Notes under the pieces: model-generated
The model's input: only the letters and a program-made list of their open reading frames with translations
Databases searched by the model: none
Told to the model about the DNA's origin: nothing
In this document: positions 52,274 through 61,452 of the stretch, one piece after another
Position numbering within the stretch: the first letter of the stretch is position 1
How the letters are laid out: each line of letters begins with the position of its first letter
Assembly (NCBI RefSeq): GCF_028023675.1
Contig: NZ_JAQIOZ010000026.1
Location: 1 to 63,150 of the forward strand
Direction of reading: 5' to 3'
Source: Primorskyibacter aestuariivivens
GTDB lineage: Bacteria > Pseudomonadota > Alphaproteobacteria > Rhodobacterales > Rhodobacteraceae
DNA length: 63,150 bases
Program-made: the position numbers and the translations under genes

Positions 52274-52873
52274 TTATTGCTGGGTCAGCGTGACCTTGTC
52301 ATATCCGGCGGTGAAGCCGCTGAGCGACATGATCGAGGTCACCACCTGATCTGGTGCCTTGAACGGGCGCAGCATCACCGTGGCCTGCGCGCCGCGCTTG
52401 TAGGCGGCGATATCTTCTTCGGTCAGGCCGATTCGCGCATAGCAGCCGACCTTGTTGCAGAAGGAATAGGGATAGCTCTTGGGTTTTGCCCCATCGATCG
52501 AGATGCCCAGAGCGCCGGTCAGCAGGGTTTCCAGTGGCACGATGATCGTCGCACCCGCAGGCAGTTTCGACCCTTCGGGGAGGCGGAACAGGCTGATCTC
52601 GGAAATCGGGTTGCCGTCTTCCTCTTTCAGCAGCTGATAGAGCTGGCAGGGGTCCTCATCGGGATTGTCGGTGCGCACGCAGCGCAGTTCCCAGTCGCCG
52701 ATTTCTTCCTTGATATAGGTCTGCCCGATCTGGGGCGTATCGTCCTGAGCCTCCTGCCCCACGGCAAGCTGGTCCTCGGGTGCGACCGTGTCACCGGTCT
52801 CTTCCTGCGCAAAGGCAGGGGCGGAAAATGCAAGGCATGCAATCAGGGATAAACGGGAAAAGACTTTGGCCAT
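52274..52873 (-). CDS. invasion-associated locus B (IalB) family protein
   Basis: 199 residues with signal peptide (FSRLSLIACLAFSAPAFAQ), so periplasmic. The family core includes EIGDWELRCVRTDNPDEDPC, LYQLLKEEDGNPISEISLFR and PYSFCNKVGCYARIGLTEED, with four Cys likely forming two disulfides. IalB proteins are widespread in alphaproteobacteria; only the Bartonella member has a described role in invasion. An acidic linker follows the signal peptide (about 24-50). GAGGGGGCCCAA before the ATG at 52873 sets the start. Confidence 0.9.
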   Translation of the reverse strand: MAKVFSRLSLIACLAFSAPAFAQEETGDTVAPEDQLAVGQEAQDDTPQIGQTYIKEEIGDWELRCVRTDNPDEDPCQLYQLLKEEDGNPISEISLFRLPEGSKLPAGATIIVPLETLLTGALGISIDGAKPKSYPYSFCNKVGCYARIGLTEEDIAAYKRGAQATVMLRPFKAPDQVVTSIMSLSGFTAGYDKVTLTQQ

Positions 52874-53065
52874 TTGGGCCCCCTCTGGTTCAACGTGGTC
52901 TTCCGGACACCTGTCTGTCTCCGGGCGTCGCGCAGCGCTTAACATGGTCGGTCGCGACTGTCAGGAGCATAATGATCAAGGTTTCGGGATCAACTGTGGA
53001 AATCCGCCGATCCGGGTCTTTCGTGGTCGCATCACGGACTGCGTGTTTTGACCTAACCCTAACCC

Positions 53066-53143
53066 CACAAAAAGAAAAAGAGGCCGTCAGACGACCTCTT
53101 TCTGTATTTTTTGCTCCCCGTCGGACTGGCCGACTTAGTCATT
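53066..53143 (-). ncRNA. candidate small RNA B, promoter and terminator both visible
   Basis: On the minus strand in a 456-bp gene-free gap: TTGACC (53173-53178), a 17-bp spacer and TAACGT (53150-53155) predict a start near 53143. The transcript would hold a short hairpin GTCGG-CCAGT-CCGAC (53120-53134), an A-rich linker and a terminator stem (53077-53101) followed by TTCTTTTT, about 75-80 nt in all. No start codon with a ribosome-binding site is seen. The rest of the gap 52874-53065 shows nothing else. Confidence 0.45.
53077..53101 (-). terminator. Rho-independent terminator of small RNA candidate B
   Basis: AAAGAGG/CCTCTTT outer stem (53077-53083 with 53095-53101), extended by CGTC/GACG, with a T-rich run after it on the minus strand and a TATTTTTT run on the plus strand; it may work both ways. 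Confidence 0.75.
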
Positions 53144-53149
53144 GGCGGG

Positions 53150-53178
53150 ACGTTACGAAGGAATGCGGCGTCGGTCAA
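53150..53178 (-). promoter_or_regulatory. sigma-70-like promoter of small RNA candidate B
   Basis: Minus-strand TTGACC, 17-bp spacer, TAACGT. It lies in a gap with no protein gene downstream in that direction before a terminator, which makes a short non-coding transcript the simplest product. Confidence 0.5.
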
Positions 53179-53228
53179 CAGGGAAAGTAAGACTTTTTTT
53201 TGGTGGCGCTGAAACACTGGCCGCGCGG

Positions 53229-53310
53229 AAAAAAGCCGCGCCCGAAGGCGCGGCCAGTCTGACAGGGAGGAAGTCTGCCCGCGCGCGGTCCAGGGACCGG
53301 GCAGCGGACA
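53229..53310 (-). ncRNA. candidate small RNA A with anti-Shine-Dalgarno motif
   Basis: Minus strand, 5' to 3': a hairpin with arms CTGCCC (99-104 side, 53299-53304) and GGGCAG (53275-53280) capped by GGTC-CCTG-GACC, then an unpaired CUUCCUCCCU (53264-53273), then a GCCGCGCC-TTCG-GGCGCGGC terminator stem (53235-53254) with six T. A C/U-rich anti-ribosome-binding segment before a strong terminator is the architecture of many trans-acting sRNAs, including the CCUCCUCCC-motif RNAs of Rhodobacteraceae. The 5' end and promoter are unclear. Confidence 0.42.
53235..53254 (-). terminator. Rho-independent terminator of small RNA candidate A
   Basis: Perfect 8-bp G+C stem with a TTCG loop followed by TTTTTT on the minus strand (53229-53234). 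No minus-strand protein gene precedes it, which is what draws attention to a non-coding transcript. Confidence 0.8.
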
Positions 53311-53401
53311 TTGAACAGTCTGTCAGACAATGGTTAAGGTAACATTGCGCCTTGGGACCGACCCGCGTGGCGCGGCGATCGCTCCAGAATACGAGGTAAG
53401 C

Positions 53402-54943
53402 ATGTCAGAGATTTTCGTGGGCGGCGGTGGGCCGGACTATGCGCAAAAGCAATGGCTTAAACTGAAATACGCCAACCGGCACGGGCTGATCGCCGGGGCG
53501 ACCGGCACGGGCAAGACGGTGACACTGCAAATCCTGGCCGAAGGCTTTTCCAATGCGGGCGTTCCGGTGTTTCTGGCCGATGTCAAAGGCGACCTTTCGG
53601 GGCTGGCCGCGCCCGGGCGCGCCGATTTCAAACTGCACGAGGCCTTTAGCGAGCGTGCGGGCAAGATCGGCTTTGACGATTACCGCTACGAACACTTTCC
53701 CGTGACCTTCTGGGACCTGTTCGGGGCCAAGGGCCACCCGGTACGCACCACCGTGTCCGAGATGGGCCCGCTGCTGATCTCGCGGCTGCTGGAGTTGTCC
53801 GAGGCGCAGGAAGGCATTCTGAATATCGCGTTCCGCCTGGCCGATGAACAGGGCCTGCCGCTCCTCGACCTCAAGGACCTGCAAGCGCTGCTGGTCTGGG
53901 TGGGCGAGAATCGCAAGGACCTGTCGCTGCGCTATGGCAATATCTCCACCGCGTCCGTGGGCGCGATCCAGCGGCGTCTTCTGGTGCTGGAGAATCAGGG
54001 CGGCGCGGGGCTGTTCGGAGAACCGGCGCTGGAGCTCTCCGACCTGATGCAGCTGGACGAGACGGGCCGGGGGCGGATCAACGTGCTGGCCGCTGACACG
54101 CTCATGTCTTCGCCCCGGCTCTATGCGACCTTCCTGCTCTGGCTGTTGTCGGAACTGTTCGAGGACCTGCCTGAGGTGGGCGATCCGGACAAGCCGAAGC
54201 TGGTGTTCTTCTTTGACGAGGCGCATCTCTTGTTTGACGACGCGCCCGACGCGCTGGTGGACAAGGTCGAACAGGTCGCGCGCCTGATCCGGTCCAAGGG
54301 GGTGGGGGTCTATTTCATCACCCAGAACCCCGATGACGTACCCGAGGATATCCTGGGTCAGTTGGGCAACCGGGTACAGCATGCACTGCGCGCCTTTACC
54401 GCGCGCGACCGCAAGGCGCTGCGCATGGCTGCCGAGACCTATCGCGAGAACCCACGCTTTGAGATCGAGGATGCGATTCGCGAGGTCGGTGTGGGCGAGG
54501 CCGTGACCTCGATGCTGGAGAAAAAGGGCGTGCCCGGCGTGGCCGAACGCACGCTGATCCGCCCGCCATCGTCGCAGCTTGGCCCCATAGACGACGCCAC
54601 CCGCCGTGCGGTCATGGCGGCGTCGCCGGTGGCGGGGAAATATGACACGTTGCGCGACCGGCATTCGGCCTACGAGATCCTGAAGAAACGGGCCGAGGAC
54701 GCGGCCCGCGAAGCCGAAGAGGCCGAGCGAGAGGAGGAAGAGGCCGAGATGGCCGCACGCGAATACAAATCCGCCCGCCGCTATTCCGGCAAGCGCGTGT
54801 CGCGCTCCACGGCACGGCCCGCGCGGCGCAAGAGCGACAGCTTTGGTGAGGCCATGACCAATATGGTGGTCAAGGAGCTCACCGGCACAACCGGCCGCCG
54901 TATCGTGCGCGGCATTCTTGGCGGGTTGTTCAAGGGGCGCTGA
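53402..54943 (+). CDS. HerA-like ATPase (DUF853/YjgR family)
   Basis: 513 residues. Walker A GATGTGKT at 32-39 ([20 protein letters not shown]), [16 protein letters not shown], Walker [17 protein letters not shown] (about 264-279), then [20 protein letters not shown], the HerA/FtsK-like arginine-finger side. A charged coiled coil (about 425-465, Glu/Ala/Arg repeats) is followed by a basic tail ([20 protein letters not shown]). The family is related to DNA-translocating HerA helicases; role unsettled. Start at 53402 aligns with the family; its end overlaps the convergent Hint gene by 14 bp. Confidence 0.9.
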   Translation: MSEIFVGGGGPDYAQKQWLKLKYANRHGLIAGATGTGKTVTLQILAEGFSNAGVPVFLADVKGDLSGLAAPGRADFKLHEAFSERAGKIGFDDYRYEHFPVTFWDLFGAKGHPVRTTVSEMGPLLISRLLELSEAQEGILNIAFRLADEQGLPLLDLKDLQALLVWVGENRKDLSLRYGNISTASVGAIQRRLLVLENQGGAGLFGEPALELSDLMQLDETGRGRINVLAADTLMSSPRLYATFLLWLLSELFEDLPEVGDPDKPKLVFFFDEAHLLFDDAPDALVDKVEQVARLIRSKGVGVYFITQNPDDVPEDILGQLGNRVQHALRAFTARDRKALRMAAETYRENPRFEIEDAIREVGVGEAVTSMLEKKGVPGVAERTLIRPPSSQLGPIDDATRRAVMAASPVAGKYDTLRDRHSAYEILKKRAEDAAREAEEAEREEEEAEMAAREYKSARRYSGKRVSRSTARPARRKSDSFGEAMTNMVVKELTGTTGRRIVRGILGGLFKGR

Positions 54944-56006
54944 AACCGGATGGCACGTCAAGCTGCAGTCGCAGACGGCGGCGTGCGGCGCTGGCCCCGA
55001 TGCAGGGCAGAGCCGGGGGCATGGTGCCAAAGCGCAGCTGCGGGACTCCGAGCGCGGCGCGAAGCTCACGCCGTTGCGCCGGGGTAAAGGCGCGAAACAT
55101 CCGATGCCCCAGCAACATGGTCTCGGTCAGCACCCCGTTGGCGCGGATCACTTCATGATGGTCCGTCACGATATGCCACCATTTGATGCGCGCGCGCTTT
55201 CGCATGGCATGCACCCCGCGTAACGGTACAAACGTCACCGCCGGAACCAGGGCGGCGGAGGTTGAGGGAAACTGCCCCGGAAGCCCTATTGCGATGCGAT
55301 GCTGCGTAGAAACCACCAGGTCGCGGGTCGGTCGTCCCGGCGCGAAGGTGTCTTTGCGGAACCGGATCGGGGGTGCCTGTGATCCCGGGGCTATGGATTG
55401 TTCATGGACCCATATCCAACGCACCGGCACGCTGCTGCCATCTGCCGTCAGGATCCTGTCACCAACCCGCAGCTTTTCGATCCTGACGCCGCCAAGAGTT
55501 GTGTCAATTACCGTGCCGCGCGCGAAACAGGCCGGGATCGTGCCCTCGTTCGAGGCGGATTGCGAATAATAGGTTGCCCCGCCATCGTCCGATTGCAGCG
55601 AATGCGTGTCATCAAACCTATCGACCGATCCGATATTGGTACTGGTCATCCCCGCTGCAGAGCCATTGCTCGCCGTAAAGGTATTTCCCTCCCACGAGAC
55701 GAACTGGAGCACCGTTCCCGTGTCGTCGACCAGCGCCAGCGCGTCGTCGGCATAAAGGTTCCCCATCCCGTCGCCGGAATCCCAGCCGGGCGTGGAACTG
55801 TCGATGACATAGACATCGTAACCGCCCATTGTCGCCACGGAGCTACCAAGCGAAAAGCTGTTCCAGACCGCAGCCGTGCCATTGCCGGTATTGTAGTACA
55901 TTTCGAGGACATAGCCGGACGGATCCGTGCCGCTCGGCAGCGCGATCTCGATGAACTCCCGGTCCGTTGTGCCGTAGTAGTCGAGTTCCGAAATAAACCC
56001 GGACAT
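54930..56006 (-). CDS. LTD-like plus Hint domain protein
   Basis: 358 residues. N-terminal part (about 1-150) looks like a lamin-tail domain: [55 protein letters not shown]. From Cys160 ([20 protein letters not shown]) a Hint (Hedgehog/intein) domain runs to about 300, with [12 protein letters not shown], the block-B-like [10 protein letters not shown] and [11 protein letters not shown]. Such proteins are common in roseobacters, often near secreted Ca-binding proteins, and Hint domains can self-cleave at the N-terminal Cys. No signal peptide is seen, so export would need a C-terminal or other route. Activity unproven. Confidence 0.82.
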   Translation of the reverse strand: MSGFISELDYYGTTDREFIEIALPSGTDPSGYVLEMYYNTGNGTAAVWNSFSLGSSVATMGGYDVYVIDSSTPGWDSGDGMGNLYADDALALVDDTGTVLQFVSWEGNTFTASNGSAAGMTSTNIGSVDRFDDTHSLQSDDGGATYYSQSASNEGTIPACFARGTVIDTTLGGVRIEKLRVGDRILTADGSSVPVRWIWVHEQSIAPGSQAPPIRFRKDTFAPGRPTRDLVVSTQHRIAIGLPGQFPSTSAALVPAVTFVPLRGVHAMRKRARIKWWHIVTDHHEVIRANGVLTETMLLGHRMFRAFTPAQRRELRAALGVPQLRFGTMPPALPCIGASAARRRLRLQLDVPSGFSAP

Positions 56007-56103
56007 GCCGTTTGCCTGTTGCTGATCCGGCAGGGACGCTAAGGGCGAACGGTTAAAACAGTGTCAAAGCACTCGGTTTTTGATCTTCATCTGGCTCAAA
56101 CAG

Positions 56104-57408
56104 TTACCGTTCCGGCAACAGCCCCCGGGGAGAGAAGCGCAGCACCAGCAGCAGGATCACCCCCATGGTCAACAGCCGCATATGCGCGACGCTTTCCAGC
56201 AAATGCACCTTGAGTGCTGATCCATCGGCCAGCCCGGCGGTGGCGATATTCATGACCAACTGGCCAATCGGCTCCACCTGAACCCAGAGGAACCAGATCA
56301 GGAACCCGCCCAGGACCGCACCGAAATTGTTGCCCGACCCGCCAACGATCACCATCACCCAGATCAGGAAGGTGTAGCGCAGCGGCTGGTAGCTGCTGGG
56401 GGTCAGCTGCCCGTCCAGCGTGGTCATCATTGCGCCGGCGACGCCGCAGACGGCCGAACCCAGCACAAAGATCTGCAAATGCCGTGCGGTCACGTCCTTG
56501 CCCATGGCGCGCGCCGCGACCTCGTTGTCGCGGATCGCGCGCATCATCCGGCCCCAGGGGGATTTCAGCGCCAGTTGCGCCAGAACGAGGATGATCACCA
56601 GAACCACCGTGAACATGATCCCGTAACCCAGCTTCACATAAAGCGTCGAGGCGGTGGTGGGGTCGATCCCCAGCCCCTCGGCCCGGGCGACGAAACCGGG
56701 ATCGTTCTGCAGGTCGATTTCATAGGGAACGGGCCGGGGCAGGCCGATCACGTTCTTGACCCCGCGTGACAGCCAGTCCTCGTTCTTGAGGATCGCGATG
56801 ATGATCTCGGATATCCCAAGCGTGGCAATGGCAAGGTAATCCGAGCGCAGCCCCAGCGCCGTTTTGCCAATGACCCAGGCCGCGCCCGCCGCCAAAAGCC
56901 CGCCCACCGGCCAGGCCAGCACCACGGGCAGGCCCAGCCCGCCCAGATAGCCGGTCAGCGCCGGATCGACTTTTTCGATGGCGTCCACCGACGGGTCGAA
57001 CAGCGCGCGGTAGATCACGAACCCCACGATCAGCACGGCCAGCATGGCCAGCGCGCGGGCACGCCCTTTGGGCATCTTGCGCGTGACCCAGACGGCAGCG
57101 GCCAGCGTGACGGCCCCCACCGCCAGCGCGGCCATGACGCCCGTGCCACCGGCGGCCCAGGCTTCGCGCACCGGCGGCATGGAGATGATCACAGTGGCCA
57201 ACCCGCCCAGCGCGACAAAGCCCATCACACCCACATTGAAGAGCCCCGCAAAGCCCCATTGCAGGTTCACCCCCAGCGCCATGATGGCCGAGACCAGCCC
57301 CATGTTGAGGATCAGAAGCGCCGAGTTCCAGCTCTGCAGAAACCCGGTGCCAAGGATCAGCACGGCCACAAGGGCGAACATGCCAAGTGTACGCGTCATA
57401 TCGCTCAT
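56104..57408 (-). CDS. livM: branched-chain amino-acid ABC transporter permease LivM
   Basis: 434 residues, inner membrane, about ten helices. The LivM-type cytoplasmic loop is SPWGRMMRAIRDNEVAARAM followed by GKDVTARHLQIFVLGSAVCG. LGLRSDYLAIATLGISEII is another family block. Somewhat longer than E. coli LivM, with an additional hydrophobic pair at the N-terminus. Overlaps livH by 4 bp; last gene of the operon. Confidence 0.94.
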   Translation of the reverse strand: MSDMTRTLGMFALVAVLILGTGFLQSWNSALLILNMGLVSAIMALGVNLQWGFAGLFNVGVMGFVALGGLATVIISMPPVREAWAAGGTGVMAALAVGAVTLAAAVWVTRKMPKGRARALAMLAVLIVGFVIYRALFDPSVDAIEKVDPALTGYLGGLGLPVVLAWPVGGLLAAGAAWVIGKTALGLRSDYLAIATLGISEIIIAILKNEDWLSRGVKNVIGLPRPVPYEIDLQNDPGFVARAEGLGIDPTTASTLYVKLGYGIMFTVVLVIILVLAQLALKSPWGRMMRAIRDNEVAARAMGKDVTARHLQIFVLGSAVCGVAGAMMTTLDGQLTPSSYQPLRYTFLIWVMVIVGGSGNNFGAVLGGFLIWFLWVQVEPIGQLVMNIATAGLADGSALKVHLLESVAHMRLLTMGVILLLVLRFSPRGLLPER

Positions 57409-58415
57409 ACCGATTTCCCCTTGAAGAGCCCGGTGGGGCGGAACAGCAGGACGATCACGAGAATGACAAAGCTGACCGCGAATTTGTAATCCGTTCCCAG
57501 CAGTTGCAGCAGCCCGTCAGGTTCCAGCGCCTCGGGCATCAGGTAGGTCACCACCTTTTTCCAGGCATAGGTGATGGTGACCTCGGAAAAGGCGATCACG
57601 AAACCGCCCGCGATGGCCCCCAGAGGGCTGCCCAGACCGCCGACGATGGCGGCGGCAAAGATCGGCAGCAAAAGTTGGAAATAGGTGAAGGGTTTGAACG
57701 ACTTGTCCAGCCCGTACAACGTGCCCGCGATGGTCGCGAGCGCGGCCACGATCAACCAGGTATACATCACCACCCGCTCTGGATTGATGCCCGAGAGCAG
57801 CGCCAGATCCTCGTTGTCGGAATAGGCGCGCATGCTCTTGCCGGTGCGCGTGCGGTTGAGGAACCAGAACAGAAGCGCCACGGTGATGACCGCCGTGATC
57901 ACCGTGATACCCTGCGAGGTCTTGATCGCCAGCCCCTCGTCCAGCCCGGTCATGGATTTGAAATCCCGTGCCGAGATGATGAAGCGTTCGCCATCGGCAA
58001 AGCGCTGATCATCCGGCCCGATGATGAAGCGGGTCAACCCGTTATAGATGAACATCACCCCCATGGAGACGATGACCAATATCACCGGTTTGACCTTTTG
58101 CGCGCGGTAGAACCGGTACACGGCGCGGTCCGTGACCAGCACCAGCGCAGCCGCGCCGAGAATGCCAAAGGGCAGGGCAAGCAGCGCGGTCGGAAGGGGG
58201 CCAAGGCTCACCCCCCAGCCCTGCAACAACCATGTGACAAGGATCGTGCACATCGCGCCAAAGGCCATGGTGTCGCCATGGGCAAAATTGGAAAAGCGCA
58301 GGATGCCATAGATCAGCGTGACCCCCAGCGCGCCAAGCGCAAGCTGGGAGCCATAGGCAATGGCAGGGACAAGGACGAAGTTGGACAGGGCGACGAAAGC
58401 GTTGAGAAATTCCAT
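57405..58415 (-). CDS. livH: branched-chain amino-acid ABC transporter permease LivH
   Basis: 336 residues. Family blocks: LGALGVTLIYGILRFSNFAH, GDTMAFGAMCTI, GKSMRAYSDNEDLALLSGIN (ATPase-docking loop) and GGLGSPLGAIAGGFVIAFSE. An insertion around 110-165 (PDDQRFADGERFIISARDFK) is longer than in E. coli. Three bp after livF in the operon. Confidence 0.94.
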   Translation of the reverse strand: MEFLNAFVALSNFVLVPAIAYGSQLALGALGVTLIYGILRFSNFAHGDTMAFGAMCTILVTWLLQGWGVSLGPLPTALLALPFGILGAAALVLVTDRAVYRFYRAQKVKPVILVIVSMGVMFIYNGLTRFIIGPDDQRFADGERFIISARDFKSMTGLDEGLAIKTSQGITVITAVITVALLFWFLNRTRTGKSMRAYSDNEDLALLSGINPERVVMYTWLIVAALATIAGTLYGLDKSFKPFTYFQLLLPIFAAAIVGGLGSPLGAIAGGFVIAFSEVTITYAWKKVVTYLMPEALEPDGLLQLLGTDYKFAVSFVILVIVLLFRPTGLFKGKSV

Positions 58416-58418
58416 GGC

Positions 58419-59132
58419 TCAGCCCCCCAGAAAACTGCGCCGGACCTCTGGGTCCGCCAGCAATTCCTTGCCGGTGCCGGTATGGGCATTGCGCCCCTGC
58501 ACCAGCACATATCCCTTGTCGGCGATCTCAAGCGCTTGCCGCGCGTTCTGTTCCACCATGAGAATGGAAATACCGGTGCGCGCCACCTCGATGATCCGGT
58601 CAAAGAGTTCGTCCATCACAATCGGCGACACCCCGGCCGTCGGTTCGTCCAGCATCAACACCTGCGGCTGGGTCATCAGCGCCCGGCCCACGGCGACCTG
58701 CTGTCGCTGCCCGCCGCTGAGTTCGCCCGCTGCCTGGTGGCGCTTTTCCTTGAGGATCGGGAACAGCTCGTAGACCTGCGCCATGGTGTCGGCGTAATCG
58801 TCGGTCCGGATAAAGGCCCCCATCTCAAGGTTTTCCTCCACGCTCATGGAGGTGAAGATATTGTTGGTCTGGGGCACAAACCCCATACCCTTGGCCACAC
58901 GCGCCTGCGGGCTGAGCGCTGTGATATCCTCGCCCCCCAGCCGCACCGCGCCCGAGCGCACATCCAGCATGCCGAACACCGCTTTCATCGCTGTGGACTT
59001 GCCCGCGCCATTGGGACCCACGATGACAGCAATCTCGCCGCGCTCCACCGCAATCGTGCAATCATGCAAGATATCCGGCCCCTTGCCATAGCCGCCGGTC
59101 ATGGTGTCGCCGATCAGGAAAGGGTCAGACAT
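58419..59132 (-). CDS. livF: branched-chain amino-acid ABC transporter ATPase LivF
   Basis: 237 residues. Walker A GPNGAGKST, VPQTNNIFTSMSVEENLEMG (Q loop), signature ELSGGQRQQVAVGRALM, Walker B VLMLDEPTAGVSP. The start at 59132 follows AAGGAGCAGACG; upstream in-frame sequence is the 78-bp gap to livG. It hydrolyses ATP with LivG to drive import. Confidence 0.95.
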   Translation of the reverse strand: MSDPFLIGDTMTGGYGKGPDILHDCTIAVERGEIAVIVGPNGAGKSTAMKAVFGMLDVRSGAVRLGGEDITALSPQARVAKGMGFVPQTNNIFTSMSVEENLEMGAFIRTDDYADTMAQVYELFPILKEKRHQAAGELSGGQRQQVAVGRALMTQPQVLMLDEPTAGVSPIVMDELFDRIIEVARTGISILMVEQNARQALEIADKGYVLVQGRNAHTGTGKELLADPEVRRSFLGG

Positions 59133-59138
59133 CGTCTG

Positions 59139-59170
59139 CTCCTTCATCCTGCCAGATAAACCCCGGGGAG
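59139..59170 (-). repeat. intergenic motif with hairpin before livF
   Basis: In the livG-livF gap the minus strand reads CTCCCCGGGGTTTATCTGG, then CAGGATGAAGGAG, preceded by a hairpin GAGGGG-TTGG/CCAA-CCCCTC (59174-59189). Its C-run, AT core and GA(T)GAAGG order resembles the stretch at 28946-28979. The ribosome-binding site of livF is formed by its end. Confidence 0.3.
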
Positions 59171-59210
59171 CGCGAGGGGTTGGCCCCTCGCAAGCGCAAC
59201 ACATCCAGCA

Positions 59211-59987
59211 TCACACCGTCTCCTTGTTCTTGAGCCCGGTGCCCAGATAGGCCTCGATCACCTGTTCATTTGCCTTGATCTCATCGAGCGTGCCTTCGGC
59301 CAGCTTCTTGCCCTCGGCCATGACGATCACCGGATCGCAGATGCGGCCGATGAAATCCATGTCGTGCTCGATCACACAGAATGTATAGCCGCGCTCGCGG
59401 TTCAATTGCTGGATGGCGTCGGCAATGGTGTTCAGAAGCGTGCGGTTCACACCCGCGCCGACCTCGTCCAGAAACACGATGCGCGCATCCACCATCATGG
59501 TGCGGCCCAATTCCAGAAGCTTCTTCTGCCCGCCCGACACCGCGCCCGCCGGATGTTCGGCCAGATGTTCAATGGTGAGGAACTCCAGCACCTCGTCAGC
59601 TTTGGCCCTGAGCGCGCGTTCCTCATCGGCGATCCTTTTGCGCCCGAACCACGTGTTCCAAAGCGCCTCGCCTGATTGCCCGCCCGGCACCATCATCAGG
59701 TTCTCGCGGCAGGTCATCGAGGAAAACTCATGCGCGATCTGGAAAGTGCGCAACAGCCCCTTGGCAAAAAGCGCGTGCGGCGGCAGGCCGGTGATATCGT
59801 CTCCGGCCATGGTCACGCGACCGGATGTGGGCGGCAGAACACCGGCGATCACGTTGAAAAGGGTGGTTTTCCCGGCGCCATTGGGGCCGACAAGCCCGGT
59901 GATCGAGCCCTGGGCAATCTCAAGCGTCGCGCCATCGACGGCGTGGAATCCACCAAAATGCTTGTGGAGGTTCTCTACACGGATCAC
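59211..59987 (-). CDS. livG: branched-chain amino-acid ABC transporter ATPase LivG
   Basis: 258 residues. Walker A GPNGAGKTTLFNVIAG, RTFQIAHEFSSMTCRENLMM, signature AGAVSGGQKKLLELGRTMMV, Walker B IVFLDEVGAGVNRTL and the LivG-type C-terminus VMAEGKKLAEGTLDEIKANE with AYLGTG. Note the Walker B next residue is DEVGAGV where DEPxAGL is usual; the catalytic Glu is kept. Confidence 0.95.
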   Translation of the reverse strand: MIRVENLHKHFGGFHAVDGATLEIAQGSITGLVGPNGAGKTTLFNVIAGVLPPTSGRVTMAGDDITGLPPHALFAKGLLRTFQIAHEFSSMTCRENLMMVPGGQSGEALWNTWFGRKRIADEERALRAKADEVLEFLTIEHLAEHPAGAVSGGQKKLLELGRTMMVDARIVFLDEVGAGVNRTLLNTIADAIQQLNRERGYTFCVIEHDMDFIGRICDPVIVMAEGKKLAEGTLDEIKANEQVIEAYLGTGLKNKETV

Positions 59988-60035
59988 GTGATTTCATCCC
60001 TGAACGGCACGTTTGCGTGCCTTTTGATTATGGAA

Positions 60036-60061
60036 ACAGCCCGGGAGATGTCCCGGGCTGT
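60036..60061 (-). terminator. stem-loop between livJ and livG
   Basis: Minus-strand stem ACAGCCCGGGA/TCCCGGGCTGT, 4-nt loop, with TTTCC after it, 26 bp beyond the livJ stop. As in the peptide operon, it probably lets more binding protein than transporter be made. A second small hairpin GGCACG-TTTG-CGTGCC lies at 60006-60021. Confidence 0.7.
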
Positions 60062-60087
60062 CTCGGATTCAGTCAGTCGCAGCGAAA

Positions 60088-61284
60088 TCAGCGGAACCCG
60101 ATTTGCATCAGCTTGCCGTCTTTCATCTCGACTTCCATGTAGCCGCCCGAGGCTTCGCCCGGTTCGATCAGCTCCACCGCGGAGGCACCGACATAGTCGA
60201 TATCCCCGCCATTGGCGATGATCTCCAGCGCCTTGCCAAGTTCCCCGGCATAGATCTTTTCACCTGGCGCATTGGCCAGTTCCATGACCTTGGAGGCGGC
60301 CTCGGCACCGTTGGTGGAGCCCGCCGCGCTCATCGCCAGCAGCATCAGCGCCATCGAATCGTAACCTTCCTTGGCATAGACCGAGGTGCCATCGAATCCG
60401 GCCGCTTCAGCCATGGCGATGTAGTCGTCACCACGTTCGTTCTCTGCGCTCGGGTTCTGGCCGAACGAGCCATCGATGTCAGAGCCGAAATTCTCTTCAA
60501 GGATCGTGCCGACCATGCCGTCGGGCAGAACGAACGTGTCGAACGCCCCGGTGTCGAGCGCATTCTGGATGATGCCCGAACCACCCTGGTCCACATAGCC
60601 GACCACGACAAGCGCCTCGCCACCGGCAGAAGCGAGCGAGCCAACCTCGGCAGAGTAATCCGCCTTGCCGTCCTCGTGCGATGCCGAGAGCGTGATGGTG
60701 CCTCCGGCTGCCTCAAACGCCGCCTGGAACGAGCCGGCAAGACCCGCACCGTAGTCATTGTTGGTGTAGGTCACGGCCACTTCGGAAAAGCCGCGTTCGC
60801 GGATGATTTCCGCCATCACTTCACCCTGGCGCGCATCCGACGGGGCCAGCCGGAAGAACAGGCCATTGTCCTCCTGATCCGAGAGACCGGGAGACGTTGC
60901 CGAAGGCGAAATTTGCAGGATGCCGTTGGGAACGGCGACATTGGTCAAAACAGCGCCGGTTGTGCCGGAGCACATTGCACCAACCAGCCCGGCAATGCCG
61001 TCGCTTGTGATCAGGCGCTCAGCCGCGGCGGTCGCAGCGGCCGCGTCCGTACAGGTGCCGTCGCCGCGCACCGCTTCGAGCATTTTGCCGTCGAGGATAC
61101 CGCCCGCTTCGTTGACCTCGTTCAACGCGAGTTCCGCGCCTGCGGCGATTGGCGGTGCCAGCGATTCAAGCGGGCCGGTAAAGGCCATCATGACGCCGAT
61201 CTTGACGGTTTCCGAGTGGCTGCCCGCAAAGGCAGCGGAGGCCAGAACGGCGTACATTGCCGTTGCCGAAAGAAACTTTTTCAT
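60088..61284 (-). CDS. livJ: branched-chain amino-acid ABC transporter binding protein
   Basis: 398 residues, periplasmic (signal FLSATAMYAVLASAAFAG). Type I binding fold: VKIGVMMAFTGPLESLAPPI at the start, LVGAMCSGTTGAVLTNVAVP (substrate-facing), ISPSATSPGLSDQED, VAVTYTNNDYGAGLAGSFQ. Two Cys (about 93 and 119) probably form the family disulfide. The ligand may be a branched-chain or other amino acid, or amide. GGGAG about 7 nt before ATG 61284. First gene of livJGFHM. Confidence 0.93.
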   Translation of the reverse strand: MKKFLSATAMYAVLASAAFAGSHSETVKIGVMMAFTGPLESLAPPIAAGAELALNEVNEAGGILDGKMLEAVRGDGTCTDAAAATAAAERLITSDGIAGLVGAMCSGTTGAVLTNVAVPNGILQISPSATSPGLSDQEDNGLFFRLAPSDARQGEVMAEIIRERGFSEVAVTYTNNDYGAGLAGSFQAAFEAAGGTITLSASHEDGKADYSAEVGSLASAGGEALVVVGYVDQGGSGIIQNALDTGAFDTFVLPDGMVGTILEENFGSDIDGSFGQNPSAENERGDDYIAMAEAAGFDGTSVYAKEGYDSMALMLLAMSAAGSTNGAEAASKVMELANAPGEKIYAGELGKALEIIANGGDIDYVGASAVELIEPGEASGGYMEVEMKDGKLMQIGFR

Positions 61285-61452
61285 TGGTCGTCTCCCTGTT
61301 AGGATCTTGGTGTCCGGAGGCCAGAGTAAGCGCGGCAAAATCGAAAGAAAAGCCCAATTGCCGCAACGGCGTTTTTGCCCTCACATTCCTGTGCCCGGGG
61401 CTGGATGGGCGGTAATTTCTCTCTATCTTTCTTGGAGTTTGGGAGAGTTCCG

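Noticed and set aside
60006-60025. Plus-strand hairpin GGCACG-TTTG-CGTGCC with TTTT as a terminator
   Set aside because: No plus-strand gene precedes it, so it has no evident transcript to end; it is noted only beside the livJ-livG stem-loop.
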